DNA from: JAKPAM01 sp047601745
Lineage (GTDB): Bacteria > Pseudomonadota > Gammaproteobacteria > Burkholderiales > Burkholderiaceae_E
Reading direction: 5' to 3'
DNA length: 64,000 bases
NCBI GenBank assembly: GCA_047601745.1
Contig: JASGIS010000001.1
Coordinates: forward strand, 5,270,001-5,334,000
In this document: piece by piece, positions 1 through 8,160 of the stretch
Layout: each line of letters starts with the position of its first letter
How positions within the stretch are numbered: position 1 is the stretch's first letter
Translations under genes and position numbers: made by a program
The notes under the pieces: generated by a model
The model's input: only the letters and a program-made list of their open reading frames with translations
Told to the model about the DNA's origin: nothing
The model's database searches: none

Positions 1-666
1 GCCAACGCGCTGCGCGTGCTGAGCGCGGGCGGGCACGGCGATTCCGCGCAGCGCGTCGCGCGCTTGGGCGAGTTCGACTACGAGCCGATCGTGACCGTCT
101 ACCTGGCCTGGCCGGCCGACGTGCGGCTGCCGGCCTGGATCATGCTGAGCGAGCAGCCGGCGATGCGGTACTTCGGCCAGTGGCTGTTCGATCGCGGCGA
201 GCAGCATGCGATGCGGATCGGCGCGGTCGTCGTCAGCGCGCGCGGCCGAGCGTGGCTCGCGCAGGCCGACAACGAGGCGCGCGTCCAGACGATCGCGCGC
301 CAGGTGTCGACGCAGCTCGAGCTGCCGATGCCGCTGGACGCCCGCGCGATCGTCGAGAAACGGGCGACGTTCCGCTGCACGCCCGACCGCCCGCGGCTGC
401 GCGTCGATGCGCTGGCCGACGAACTGCCGGGGCTATGGCTGGCCGGCGACCATCTGTGGCCCGAGTATCCGGCGACGCTGGAGGCGGCGGTCCGCAGCGG
501 GCGGCTGGCCGCATCGGCGTGCGCGGCGGCGCTGCGCGCATCGCCGGTCGAGCGCGCCGCTGGGGTGAATGGGGCAACCGGAACGACCGGAGCAGCCGAA
601 CCGGGCGAAGCGATCAATGCGGCCAGGCCGCCTGCAGCGCCTGCTCGACCCGTTCGATCGCGATGA
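1..666 (+). CDS. hpnE: Hydroxysqualene/squalene-associated FAD-dependent oxidoreductase, C-terminal part
   Basis: This is the C-terminal about 221 residues of a flavin amine-oxidase-type protein whose start lies left of the window; the frame is open from base 1. The segment reading EKRATFRCTP, then WLAGDH and ATLEAAVRSGR, matches the end of HpnE-type proteins, where the second nucleotide-binding half of the FAD fold closes the protein. In that family the enzyme oxidises hydroxysqualene during squalene formation for hopanoids. The last about 35 residues are a low-complexity Ala/Gly/Pro/Arg tail. The stop lies inside the convergent radA gene, giving a 53-bp tail-to-tail overlap. Another amine-oxidase-family desaturase is possible because the N-terminal half cannot be seen. 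Confidence 0.8.
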   Translation, partial: ANALRVLSAGGHGDSAQRVARLGEFDYEPIVTVYLAWPADVRLPAWIMLSEQPAMRYFGQWLFDRGEQHAMRIGAVVVSARGRAWLAQADNEARVQTIARQVSTQLELPMPLDARAIVEKRATFRCTPDRPRLRVDALADELPGLWLAGDHLWPEYPATLEAAVRSGRLAASACAAALRASPVERAAGVNGATGTTGAAEPGEAINAARPPAAPARPVRSR

Positions 667-1981
667 CGGTCACGCCTTCGAGCGGCTTCTTCGGCGCGTT
701 GGCCCGGGGCATGATGATCGTCGAGAAACCGAGCTTGGCCGCCTCGCGCAGGCGTTCCTGGCCGCGGGGCGCCGGACGCACCTCGCCCGCCAGACCGACC
801 TCGCCGAACACCGCGAGCCCCCTGGGCAGCGGCCGGTCCTTCAGCGACGAGACGATCGCCAGCAGCACGGCCAGGTCGGCGGCCGGTTCGGCGACGCGCA
901 CGCCGCCGACGGCATTGATGAAGACGTCCTGATCGAAGCAGCCGATGCCGGCATGGCGGTGCAGCACCGCCAGCAGCATCGCCAGGCGGTTCTGCTCCAG
1001 GCCGACCGACAGGCGCCGCGGGCTGCCGCCGTTGGCCTGGTCGACCAGCGCCTGCACCTCGACCAGCAGCGGCCGCGTGCCCTCCTGCGTGACCAGCACG
1101 CACGAGCCGGCCACCGGCCGGTCGTGCTGCGACAGGAACAGCGCCGACGGGTTGGAGACGCCGCGCAGGCCGCGATCGGTCATCGCGAACACGCCGATCT
1201 CGTTGACCGCGCCGAAGCGGTTCTTGAAGGCGCGGATCAGCCGGTGCGACGAGTGGGTGTCGCCCTCGAAGTACAGCACCGCGTCGACGATGTGCTCGAG
1301 CACGCGGGGGCCGGCCAGCGTCCCCTCCTTGGTCACGTGGCCGATCATCACGATCGTCGTGCCCTGCTGCTTGGACAGGCGGGTCAGCCGCGCCGCGCAC
1401 TCGCGCACCTGGGCGACCGAGCCGGGCGCCGACTGCAGCGAATCGGCGTACAGCGTCTGGATCGAATCGATGACGACGACCGCGGGCCGACGCGATTCGA
1501 GCACCTGCACGATCCGCTCGAGCTGGATCTCGGCGAGCACCGGCAGCTTCAGGTCGCCGAGCCCCAGCCGCCGCGCCCGCAGCGCGATCTGCGCGGCCGA
1601 CTCCTCGCCGCTGACGTACAGGACGCTGGCATCGACGGCCGTCAGGTGGGCCAGCGCCTGCAGCAGCAGCGTCGATTTGCCGATACCCGGATCGCCGCCG
1701 ATCAGCACGACCGAGCCGTCGACCAGGCCGCCGCCGAGCACGCGGTCGAACTCCTCGGAGCCGGTGTGCAGCCGGCTGACGTCCTGGGCCGTCACCTGGT
1801 CGAGCGAGACCAGCGCCTGAGCGGGCGCCAGCGACTCGAAGCGGCGATTGCCGGCGCCGGGCGCCTCGGCGACGGTCTCGCTCAGCGTGTTCCACGCGCC
1901 GCAGTGCGGGCACTGGCCCTGCCACTTGACGCTGGCGCCGCCGCATTCGCTGCAGACGTACTGCGAACGGGCGCGGGCCAT
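614..1981 (-). CDS. radA: DNA repair protein RadA
   Basis: RadA is a RecA-like branch-migration ATPase acting in recombinational repair. The 455-residue product has the family's usual length. It begins with a four-cysteine zinc finger (C10, C13, C24, C27), then a Walker A motif GGDPGIGKST at residues 95-104, the RadA-specific KNRFG motif in FKNRFGAVNEIG, and a Lon-like C-terminal domain. The start is the ATG whose A is also the last base of the alr stop codon (TGATG), so translation is probably coupled to alr. The reading frame continues upstream through alr, but only the part from this ATG matches RadA. The 3' end overlaps the convergent hpnE tail by 53 bp. Confidence 0.97.
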   Translation of the reverse strand: MARARSQYVCSECGGASVKWQGQCPHCGAWNTLSETVAEAPGAGNRRFESLAPAQALVSLDQVTAQDVSRLHTGSEEFDRVLGGGLVDGSVVLIGGDPGIGKSTLLLQALAHLTAVDASVLYVSGEESAAQIALRARRLGLGDLKLPVLAEIQLERIVQVLESRRPAVVVIDSIQTLYADSLQSAPGSVAQVRECAARLTRLSKQQGTTIVMIGHVTKEGTLAGPRVLEHIVDAVLYFEGDTHSSHRLIRAFKNRFGAVNEIGVFAMTDRGLRGVSNPSALFLSQHDRPVAGSCVLVTQEGTRPLLVEVQALVDQANGGSPRRLSVGLEQNRLAMLLAVLHRHAGIGCFDQDVFINAVGGVRVAEPAADLAVLLAIVSSLKDRPLPRGLAVFGEVGLAGEVRPAPRGQERLREAAKLGFSTIIMPRANAPKKPLEGVTVIAIERVEQALQAAWPH

Positions 1982-3069
1982 CAGCGCTCGACGATGACGG
2001 GCACGCGCGGCGCCAGCGCGCACATCAGCTCGTAGCCGACCGTGCCGGCCGCCTGCGCGACCTCGTCGATCGGCAACTGGTCGCCCCACAACTGCACCGG
2101 GCTGCCGACCCGCGCGTCCGGGACGTCGCTCAAGTCGACCATCAGCATGTCCATCGCCACGCGGCCGGCCAGCCACGCCCGCCGGCCGGCGACGACGACC
2201 GGCGTGCCGACCGGCGCGTGCCGCGGATAGCCGTCGGCATAGCCGCAGGCGACGACGCCGGCCCGCATCGGCGCGGCGGCCGTGAACAGCGACCCGTAGC
2301 CGACGCTCTCGCCGGCCGACAGCGTCTGGATCGCGATCAGCTCGGATTCGAGCCGCATCGCCGGCCGCAGGCCGAGGCCGGCGGCATCCCGCGATGCGAA
2401 CGGCGTCGCGCCGTACAGCATGACACCGGGACGCACCCAGTCGCCGTGCGTGGCCGGGTGGTCGATGATCGCCGCCGAATTGCTGACCGAGCGTGGCCCG
2501 GACAAACCCTGACAGGCGGCGACGAAGGCCGGCCAGGCCTCGTCGATGCCGCCGAGCACGTCGGCGTTCGCGAAATGCGTCATCAGGCCGACCGAGCCGA
2601 CCTGCGCCGCCAGCGGCCCGCCGGCCAGCGCCGCATGGGCGTCGCGCAACGCCGGCGCGCGCATGCCGAGCCGGTTCATGCCGGAATTGAACTTGAGCAG
2701 GACGTCCAGACGCTGCGCGTCGCCGCGGGCCGGGTGTTCGGCCAGCCAGTCCAGGTGCTCGGGGCGGTGCAGCGCCAGCGTCAGCCCCTGCTGTCGGGCC
2801 TGCGCGACGTCGGCCGGCTCGAACGGCCCCTCGAGCATCAGGATCGGCCGCCGCCATCCGGCCTCGCGCAGCCGCTGCGCCGCGTCGAACTCCAGCAGCG
2901 CCAGCCCGTGCGCGTCGTCGAAGGCTTCGATCGCGTTCGACAGCCCGTGCCCGTAAGCATTGGCCTTGACCACAGCCCACACTCTGGCGGCGGGCGCGAG
3001 CTCGCGGACGCGGCGCAGGTTGTGCCGCAATGCGGGAATCGAAATGCAGGCGCGAAGAGGACGACCCAT
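1981..3069 (-). CDS. alr: Alanine racemase
   Basis: This is a PLP-dependent alanine racemase supplying D-alanine for peptidoglycan. The product is 362 residues, normal for the family. The PLP lysine is K35 in AVVKANAYGHG, and the second catalytic base, a tyrosine, is in the ESVGYG segment of the C-terminal domain. The gene is followed by radA with a one-base TGATG overlap, so the two are probably one transcript. It is divergent from lplT across a gap of about 190 bp. The minus strand of that gap carries TATAGT near 3128-3133 as a weak -10 candidate. Function is clear from the motifs; whether the form is anabolic or catabolic cannot be told. Confidence 0.97.
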   Translation of the reverse strand: MGRPLRACISIPALRHNLRRVRELAPAARVWAVVKANAYGHGLSNAIEAFDDAHGLALLEFDAAQRLREAGWRRPILMLEGPFEPADVAQARQQGLTLALHRPEHLDWLAEHPARGDAQRLDVLLKFNSGMNRLGMRAPALRDAHAALAGGPLAAQVGSVGLMTHFANADVLGGIDEAWPAFVAACQGLSGPRSVSNSAAIIDHPATHGDWVRPGVMLYGATPFASRDAAGLGLRPAMRLESELIAIQTLSAGESVGYGSLFTAAAPMRAGVVACGYADGYPRHAPVGTPVVVAGRRAWLAGRVAMDMLMVDLSDVPDARVGSPVQLWGDQLPIDEVAQAAGTVGYELMCALAPRVPVIVER

Positions 3070-3263
3070 GCGGACAATCGAGGCTGGTCAGTAAAAAGCG
3101 GAAAGCGCAGGCGAAAAGCGCCCCGCCACTATAACCTGCCGGCCACGGGCTTCATGGTATAAAGCGCTCGCACCGGCGAAGGCTTGTCTGCGCAGGCGCC
3201 GCCCCGCGATCGTCGACGTCCGGGGCGCCATCCGGCCCGACTTGCCCGATTCATACCCGATCG

Positions 3264-4535
3264 ATGAAACCAGGCTTCTACACGGTGATGGCGGCGCAGT
3301 TCTTCTCGTCGCTCGCCGACAACGCGCTGCTGATCGCAGCGATCCAGTTGCTCGTCGAAATGCATGCGCCGGACTGGATCAAGCCGATGCTCAAGCTGTT
3401 CTTCACGGTGTCGTACGTGGTGCTGGCGCCGTTCGTCGGCGCGTTCGCCGACTCGATGCCCAAGGGCCGCGTGATGTTCGTGACCAACACGATCAAGATC
3501 GCCGGCTGCCTGCTGATGTTCTTCACCGTCCATCCGCTGCTCGCGTACGCGGTCGTGGGCTTCGGCGCGGCCGCCTATTCGCCGGCCAAGTACGGCATCC
3601 TGACCGAGATGCTGCCGCCCGAGAAGCTGGTCGCCGCCAACGGCTGGATCGAAGGCACGACGGTCACGTCGATCATCCTCGGCACGGTACTGGGCGGCGC
3701 GCTGATCAGCCCCAAGGTGTCCTCGTACCTGCTCGGCGTCGACGTGCCGATCATCGACCTGGGCGTCAGTTCGGCGGCCGAGTCGGCGATCCTCGTCATC
3801 CTCGTGATGTACGTGATCGCCGCGCTGTTCAACCTGCGGATCCCCGACACCGGTGCGCGCTACCCGCATCAGCAGGTCAATCCGTTCAAGCTGATCACCG
3901 AGTTCGCGCGCTGCTTCCGCGTGCTGTGGCGCGACAAGCTGGGCCAGATCTCGCTGGCCGTCACCACGCTGCTGTGGGGGGTCGGCGCGACGCTGCAGTT
4001 CATCGTGCTCGACTGGGCCAAGCGCACGCTGCACATGCCGCTGTCGCGCGCCGCGGTGCTGCAGGGCGTCGTCGCGATCGGGCTGGCGCTCGGCGCGGTG
4101 CTGGCCGCGCGCTGGATCCCGTTGCGGCGCTCGCTGCGCGTGCTGCCGTTCGGCATCGCGATGGGCCTGGTCGTGCCGATGATGACGCTGGTGACGACGC
4201 TGGAGTTCGCCTATCCGCTGCTGATCATCATCGGCGGCATGGCCGGCTTCTTCCTGGTGCCGATGAACGCGCTGCTGCAGCATCGCGGCCACGTGCTGAT
4301 GAGCGCCGGCCATTCGATCGCCGTGCAGAACTTCAACGAGAACATCAGCGTGCTGCTGATGCTGGCGCTGTACGCTGGCCTCGTGAAGCTGGACCTGGCC
4401 GTCAACACCGTGATCGTGCTGTTCGGCGCGTTCGTCGCGCTGTCGATCATGGCGGTGATCCGGCTGCACATGCGCAACCAGCGCGAATTCGACGCCGAGT
4501 CGCTGATCGGCGAGGGGCACTCGCCGCACGGCTGA
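3264..4535 (+). CDS. lplT: Lysophospholipid transporter LplT
   Basis: This is a 423-residue major-facilitator protein of the inner membrane. The N-terminus (MKPGFYTVMAAQFFSSLADN) and the AAYSPAKYGILTE loop are characteristic of LplT, which flips lysophospholipids back into the cytoplasm for re-acylation. About twelve hydrophobic segments are visible. In many bacteria lplT is followed by or fused to an acyltransferase (aas); none is next to it here. The last codons and the stop are part of a 41-bp tandem repeat that continues downstream. The upstream gap has TATAAA at 3158-3163, a possible -10 without a clear -35. Confidence 0.95.
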   Translation: MKPGFYTVMAAQFFSSLADNALLIAAIQLLVEMHAPDWIKPMLKLFFTVSYVVLAPFVGAFADSMPKGRVMFVTNTIKIAGCLLMFFTVHPLLAYAVVGFGAAAYSPAKYGILTEMLPPEKLVAANGWIEGTTVTSIILGTVLGGALISPKVSSYLLGVDVPIIDLGVSSAAESAILVILVMYVIAALFNLRIPDTGARYPHQQVNPFKLITEFARCFRVLWRDKLGQISLAVTTLLWGVGATLQFIVLDWAKRTLHMPLSRAAVLQGVVAIGLALGAVLAARWIPLRRSLRVLPFGIAMGLVVPMMTLVTTLEFAYPLLIIIGGMAGFFLVPMNALLQHRGHVLMSAGHSIAVQNFNENISVLLMLALYAGLVKLDLAVNTVIVLFGAFVALSIMAVIRLHMRNQREFDAESLIGEGHSPHG

Positions 4536-4622
4536 GCGAGGCGCGGCCCGCCTTGGACCACTCGCCGCACGGCTGGGCGAGGTGCGGCCCGCCTTGGGCT
4601 ATCCGCCGCACGGCTGAGTGAC
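4518..4622. repeat. 41-bp tandem repeat, about 2.6 copies, starting inside the end of lplT
   Basis: Copies begin near 4518, 4559 and 4600 at an exact 41-bp period. Each carries CGCCGCACGGCTG followed by a GC-rich segment ending in CCCGCCTTGG. The first copy encodes the last lplT residues (SPHG) and its stop; the second has TGG instead of TGA at the equivalent place, and the third again has TGA. The array therefore looks like a duplication of the gene end into the spacer before the convergent udg gene. Confidence 0.85.
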
Positions 4623-4673
4623 GCTCGGGCTACGGCGGCCCCCCCGCGCGTCGGGCCGTCGTCGAAGCCTCTG

Positions 4674-5765
4674 TCAGGCCGTCGTGCCGCGCTCCGGCGC
4701 GTCGCGGCCGGGATCGGCGCGCAGCGCCATCTGCAGATCCCGCCAGGCCTTGGCCTTTTCCGGCAGGTCGCGCAGCAGGTAGGCCGGATGGTAGGTGACG
4801 ATCGCCGGCACCTGCCGGCCGTTGACGGCGATGCGGTGGACCTGTCCGCGCAGCCGGCCCACGCTGGTGTCGACGCCGAGCATCGTCGATGCGGCGAACT
4901 TGCCCATCAGCACGATCAGGTCCGGATCGAGCAACGCCATCTGCCGGCGCAGGTACGGCGAGCAACTGGCGATCTCGGCCGCTTCGGGATTGCGATTGCG
5001 CGGCGGCCGGCACTTGAGCACGTTGGCGATGAAGACGTGCTGCTGCCGGGACAGACCGACCGACGCCAGCATGCTGTCCAGCAGGCGACCGGCCTGGCCG
5101 ACGAACGGCTCGCCCTGCGCGTCCTCCTCGGCGCCCGGCGCTTCGCCGATGATCATCCAGCGCGCTTGATGCGGGCCGACGCCGAACACCGTCTGCCGAC
5201 GGGTCTCGCACAAGCCGCAGGCGCGGCAGCTCGCGACGCGCCGTTCCAGCGCCTCCCAGTCCAGCGTATCGATCGCGTCGCGCGATGATGGCGGCGGTGG
5301 CGGTGCCGCGAGTGCGTCATCGGCCGCCGCCGAGGGCCGCGAGGCGACGAGGGGTCGCGAGGCGACAAGAGGCCGAGGTGCGGCAGCGGGTTGCGGTGCG
5401 GCAGAAGGCCGCGGTCCGGGAGGAGACTGAGGTACGGCGTCGTCCGCCGTTGACGCGGCCATCGAGGCGGCAGGCGAGGCAGTCGGCTCGATCGCCGTGG
5501 TCGTCGGCGAGGAGGCCATCGTGTCCTCCGACGAAGCGGCCGTCATGTCCACCGACGACGATGCGCCCCTGTCCGCCGACGACGGTGCGCCCTTGTCCGC
5601 CGACGGCGGTACGCCCGTCTCTGCCGACGAAGTCGCCGTCACGCCCGCAGGCGAGGACACCGGCTCGCCGGCGACGGCGGCCTCATCGCCGGTCGGCTCG
5701 CGGCGCAGCCGCCAGAGCGGACCCAGGCCCAGCGCGTCGAACGCGCGTCGCTGCGATTCATTCAT
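4674..5765 (-). CDS. Uracil-DNA glycosylase, iron-sulfur (family 4/5-like)
   Basis: This enzyme excises uracil from DNA. The catalytic half, residues about 160-350, carries CRACGLC plus cysteines in LKCRPP and IASCSPYL, giving the four [4Fe-4S] ligands of family-4 type UDGs. It also has the GEAPGAEEDAQG active-site motif, the GQAGRLLD segment and TYHPAYLL. Residues about 25-155 form an unusual Ala/Ser/Asp/Pro-rich linker absent from short thermophile UDGs and encoded partly by a 24-bp tandem repeat. The start overlaps the rimI stop by 8 bp, so the gene is the third member of the tsaB-rimI-udg operon. The exact UDG family assignment needs alignment. Confidence 0.93.
   Translation of the reverse strand: MNESQRRAFDALGLGPLWRLRREPTGDEAAVAGEPVSSPAGVTATSSAETGVPPSADKGAPSSADRGASSSVDMTAASSEDTMASSPTTTAIEPTASPAASMAASTADDAVPQSPPGPRPSAAPQPAAAPRPLVASRPLVASRPSAAADDALAAPPPPPSSRDAIDTLDWEALERRVASCRACGLCETRRQTVFGVGPHQARWMIIGEAPGAEEDAQGEPFVGQAGRLLDSMLASVGLSRQQHVFIANVLKCRPPRNRNPEAAEIASCSPYLRRQMALLDPDLIVLMGKFAASTMLGVDTSVGRLRGQVHRIAVNGRQVPAIVTYHPAYLLRDLPEKAKAWRDLQMALRADPGRDAPERGTTA
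5506..5649. repeat. 24-bp in-frame tandem repeat inside the UDG gene
   Basis: Units start at 5506, 5530, 5554, 5578, 5602 and 5626, exactly 24 bp apart. On the coding (minus) strand they encode degenerate eight-residue units such as SADKGAPS, SADRGASS and SVDMTAAS in the low-complexity linker of the glycosylase. The period is a multiple of three, so copy-number change would keep the frame. Confidence 0.9.
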
Positions 5766-6273
5766 GGTCGAACCGCCTCAACAGTACGAGCGCGTCCTCG
5801 CGCGTGTTGCCGGGCGCCGGATAGTAGCGGCGGCGAAGGCCGATCTGCCGGAAGCCCAGCGAGTCGTACAACGCCCGGGCCACCTGGTTCGACGGCCGGA
5901 CCTCCAGCATCATGGCCGGCGCCCCTCTGCCCGACACGTTGGCCATCAGCCAGCGCATGATCGCCCGGCCATGACCCTGCCCCTGCATCGGCGCCGCGAC
6001 GCTGACGTTCAGCAGATGCACCTCGTCGGGCAGCCACATGACGACCGCGTAGCCGTGCAAGGCTTGGTCGCGCGCGAACGCCCAGGCGTCGTAGCCGGCG
6101 CTCAGCGCGTCGCTGAAATTGCCCAGCGTCCACGGAAAATCGTAGATCGAGCGCTCGATGCGCGCGACCTCGGGCAGATCCGCCGGCGTCATCCGCCGCA
6201 CGTCGAAGACGGGCATCGGCCTCGGCCGGGACACCGGCTCGCTGCCTGCCGATCCCTGCGGCACGTCGGTCAT
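5758..6273 (-). CDS. rimI: Ribosomal protein S18-alanine N-acetyltransferase RimI
   Basis: This is a GNAT acetyltransferase predicted to acetylate the N-terminal alanine of ribosomal protein S18. The 171-residue product has the RimI signature: FDVRRMTPADLPEVARIE at the start of the fold, YDFPWTLGNF, the acetyl-CoA loop QGQGHGRAIM, and LEVRPSNQVARALYDSLGF near the end. The ATG at 6273 overlaps the tsaB stop by ATGA, and the stop overlaps the udg start by 8 bp. The frame runs on upstream inside tsaB, but that part is a shadow. The first about 20 residues before the GNAT fold are a short unconserved extension. Confidence 0.95.
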   Translation of the reverse strand: MTDVPQGSAGSEPVSRPRPMPVFDVRRMTPADLPEVARIERSIYDFPWTLGNFSDALSAGYDAWAFARDQALHGYAVVMWLPDEVHLLNVSVAAPMQGQGHGRAIMRWLMANVSGRGAPAMMLEVRPSNQVARALYDSLGFRQIGLRRRYYPAPGNTREDALVLLRRFDHE

Positions 6274-7151
6274 CGCCCCTCCCGCGAGGCGGCCGGCGAC
6301 GCATCGCGCTCGGCCCGCAACCGGTTCGCCGCGCGCAGGCGGGCCTGCTCGGTCGCATCGAGCGCGACCTTGTCGCGGACGTACAGCGGTGCCGCCTCGG
6401 CGGCCGGCACCGCCCGGCCGCGACGCCACTGGTGCTCGGCCTCGATCGCGATCCGGTCGGCCGACGGCCATGCCGACGGCTCGCAACGCGCGCGCTGATC
6501 CGCCGCCCACGCGCGCAGCGCGTCGGATCGCACGAATCCGTTGCCGAGCAGCACCAGCGGCCGGCCGCCGCCGGGCATCGATGCCAGCACGGCACGGCGC
6601 GCGTCGAAAGCCTGCAGCGCATCGCCGACCGGGCCGACGCGGATATCGAGCGCCGGCTCGGCCGCCGGATCGGCGTCTGCCCGAACGATCGTCCAATACA
6701 ACTCCTGCATCCGCGCGTCGACCGCGATCCAGCGCTCGCAGGGCTCGGCCCCGGACGGCGGATCGGCCGATACCGCGATCGCCGCCAGCGACGAGACCGG
6801 CACCAGCGGCCGATCGAGCGCGAAGCCCAGCCCCTGCGCGACGCCGCAACCGACGCGCAAGCCGGTGAAGGCGCCCGGGCCGGCATCGAACGCGATCGCG
6901 TCGAGTTGCCGCTTCGTCGCGCCGGCCTGACCGAGCGCCTCGCGCACCAGGCCGAGCACCCGGCCGGACTGCCCCGGCTCGGGCGGCGAATCGATGACGA
7001 AGCCGTTCGCCTCCCCGCCCCGGCGCAGCAGCACGGCGACCGAACACTGCTCGGTCGACGTGCCGATCGCCAGCAGCGTGAGGTCGGGGGCATGGGGGTC
7101 GGTCGCCGCGTCGAAACGTCGCGCGGCGTGCGCGGAGCTGGAAACGTTCAC
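6270..7151 (-). CDS. tsaB: tRNA threonylcarbamoyladenosine biosynthesis protein TsaB
   Basis: TsaB is the actin/ASKHA-fold partner of TsaD in making t6A37 in tRNAs. The product (293 residues from the chosen start) has LAIGTSTEQCSVAV at the N-terminus and the family's FDAGPGAFTGLRVG motif near residue 90. A C-terminal extension ends in LYVRDKVAL, typical of TsaB. I chose the GTG at 7151 because it is the only start codon close before the conserved domain; no strong Shine-Dalgarno is visible, so the start is tentative. The gene leads the tsaB-rimI-udg operon, with ATGA overlap to rimI. Confidence 0.93.
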   Translation of the reverse strand: MNVSSSAHAARRFDAATDPHAPDLTLLAIGTSTEQCSVAVLLRRGGEANGFVIDSPPEPGQSGRVLGLVREALGQAGATKRQLDAIAFDAGPGAFTGLRVGCGVAQGLGFALDRPLVPVSSLAAIAVSADPPSGAEPCERWIAVDARMQELYWTIVRADADPAAEPALDIRVGPVGDALQAFDARRAVLASMPGGGRPLVLLGNGFVRSDALRAWAADQRARCEPSAWPSADRIAIEAEHQWRRGRAVPAAEAAPLYVRDKVALDATEQARLRAANRLRAERDASPAASREGR

Positions 7152-7233
7152 CCGGAGGATTCTACCAATCGGCCCGGCGCGCGGCGGGCTCCCGCCGCAC
7201 GGGGCTCCGCCCGCCGCGGCATCGGCGGCTCCG

Positions 7234-7983
7234 TCAGCGGGCGCTGCGGTTGACGTCGCGAAGCTGGCGGCGCAGTTCGCGGCGTTCGTCGGGCGACAAC
7301 CGGGCCGGCTCGGGCGGCGGACCGTGCCGGTCCCAGCCCGCATCGCTGGCAGGCGCCCAACCCCGGCCCGGATCGCGCGGGCCGCCGGACGGCGCCATCG
7401 CCGGCGCGCCGAACGAGCCCGGCGCGAACGCCGGTCCGGGGCCGCCGAAGTGGCGAGGCCCGGCACCGCCGTTCTGGCCGTCAGGGCCGAAACGCGGCTC
7501 CCGCCGATGCCAGGGCTGGTCGCGCAGCTCGCCGCGCAGCCGCTCGCGCTCGTCAGGAGCGAGCCGCATGCCCGGAGGGCCAGCCGCGTGCAGCGCCGGC
7601 GCGGCGCCGATCAGCACGAGCGCCAGCGAGACGAGGGCCAGCGCCCGGATCCCCACTCTGCGCGCCCGCCCCGTCCGGCCGCTCTCTGCCAGGCCGCTCT
7701 CTGCCAGACCACTCCCTGCCTGGCCACTCCCTGCCAGGCCGCTCCTTGCCCGGCCGCTCCCTGCCCGGCCGCTCCTTGCCTGGCCGCGCCCTGCCCGGCC
7801 GCGCGGCGGCACGCCCGCGCTCGGCCACGGCTCGGCGCGCGCCGACGCCGCGGCGAAGCGGCGCGGGTCGATCGAGGCGCGAGCGAACGGCGATGAGGCC
7901 ACGGAAAGAAGACTCCTGAGGAAGATCCGATCAATCCCCGTCATGCGGAAGCGTCGGTCGCGCGGGCGGATGCGACCACGCAC
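7234..7983 (-). CDS. Unrecognised exported Arg/Gly/Pro-rich protein; start uncertain
   Basis: I do not recognise a named family. The full frame is 249 residues. A hydrophobic stretch LALVSLALVLIGAAPALHA near residues 110-130 looks like a signal peptide, and the mature part holds two related helices, LAPDERERLRGELRDQ and LSPDERRELRRQLRDV, around a Gly/Pro-rich middle. Such helices occur in small periplasmic proteins of betaproteobacteria. Because a signal peptide at residue 110 is odd, translation may really begin at the GTG at 7656, giving 140 residues; the upstream part is largely encoded by a 15-bp tandem repeat. It is divergent from ompR and upstream of tsaB on the same strand. Confidence 0.6.
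   Translation of the reverse strand: MRGRIRPRDRRFRMTGIDRIFLRSLLSVASSPFARASIDPRRFAAASARAEPWPSAGVPPRGRAGRGQARSGRAGSGRARSGLAGSGQAGSGLAESGLAESGRTGRARRVGIRALALVSLALVLIGAAPALHAAGPPGMRLAPDERERLRGELRDQPWHRREPRFGPDGQNGGAGPRHFGGPGPAFAPGSFGAPAMAPSGGPRDPGRGWAPASDAGWDRHGPPPEPARLSPDERRELRRQLRDVNRSAR
7677..7796. repeat. 15-bp tandem repeat, eight units
   Basis: Units start at 7677, 7692, 7707, 7722, 7737, 7752, 7767 and 7782, with a partial ninth at 7797. The consensus is GGCCGCTCCCTGCCC with a few substitutions. On the minus strand it encodes pentapeptides such as GRARS, GLAGS and GLAES. It sits between two possible starts of the exported-protein gene, so it is either coding or part of a long 5' region. 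Confidence 0.92.
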
Positions 7984-8073
7984 GCGAGCATGCGACCGCG
8001 CGAAAGACGCGATCCCGCGGACGGTATGGATCCCATTCTAGAAACCTTCGAATGGCAGGCCAACCGGGCTCGG

Positions 8074-8103
8074 GTAAGCCTTTGTAACAGCGCGTAACCT
8101 TCA
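8074..8103 (+). promoter_or_regulatory. Three 10-bp-phased direct repeats, candidate OmpR-type binding site
   Basis: GTAAGCCTTT, GTAACAGCGC and GTAACCTTCA follow one another directly, so GTAA recurs at 8074, 8084 and 8094. OmpR/PhoB-family regulators bind tandem direct repeats with 10-11-bp spacing. The array ends 57 bp before the ompR start, which suggests autoregulation or control of the divergent exported-protein gene. The assignment is inference. Confidence 0.5.
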
Positions 8104-8160
8104 GCGGGCGCGCATCGGATCGCGCTGCCGGCGCGGCGGACTCGGCGGTATCATGCCTTC

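Noticed and set aside
3129..4529. Long minus-strand frame rich in Gln/His/Arg opposite lplT
   Set aside because: Shadow of the LplT reading frame; the plus strand has a complete transporter.
7677..7800. Repeat array considered as a CRISPR
   Set aside because: Units are contiguous 15-bp repeats without spacers and no cas genes are present.
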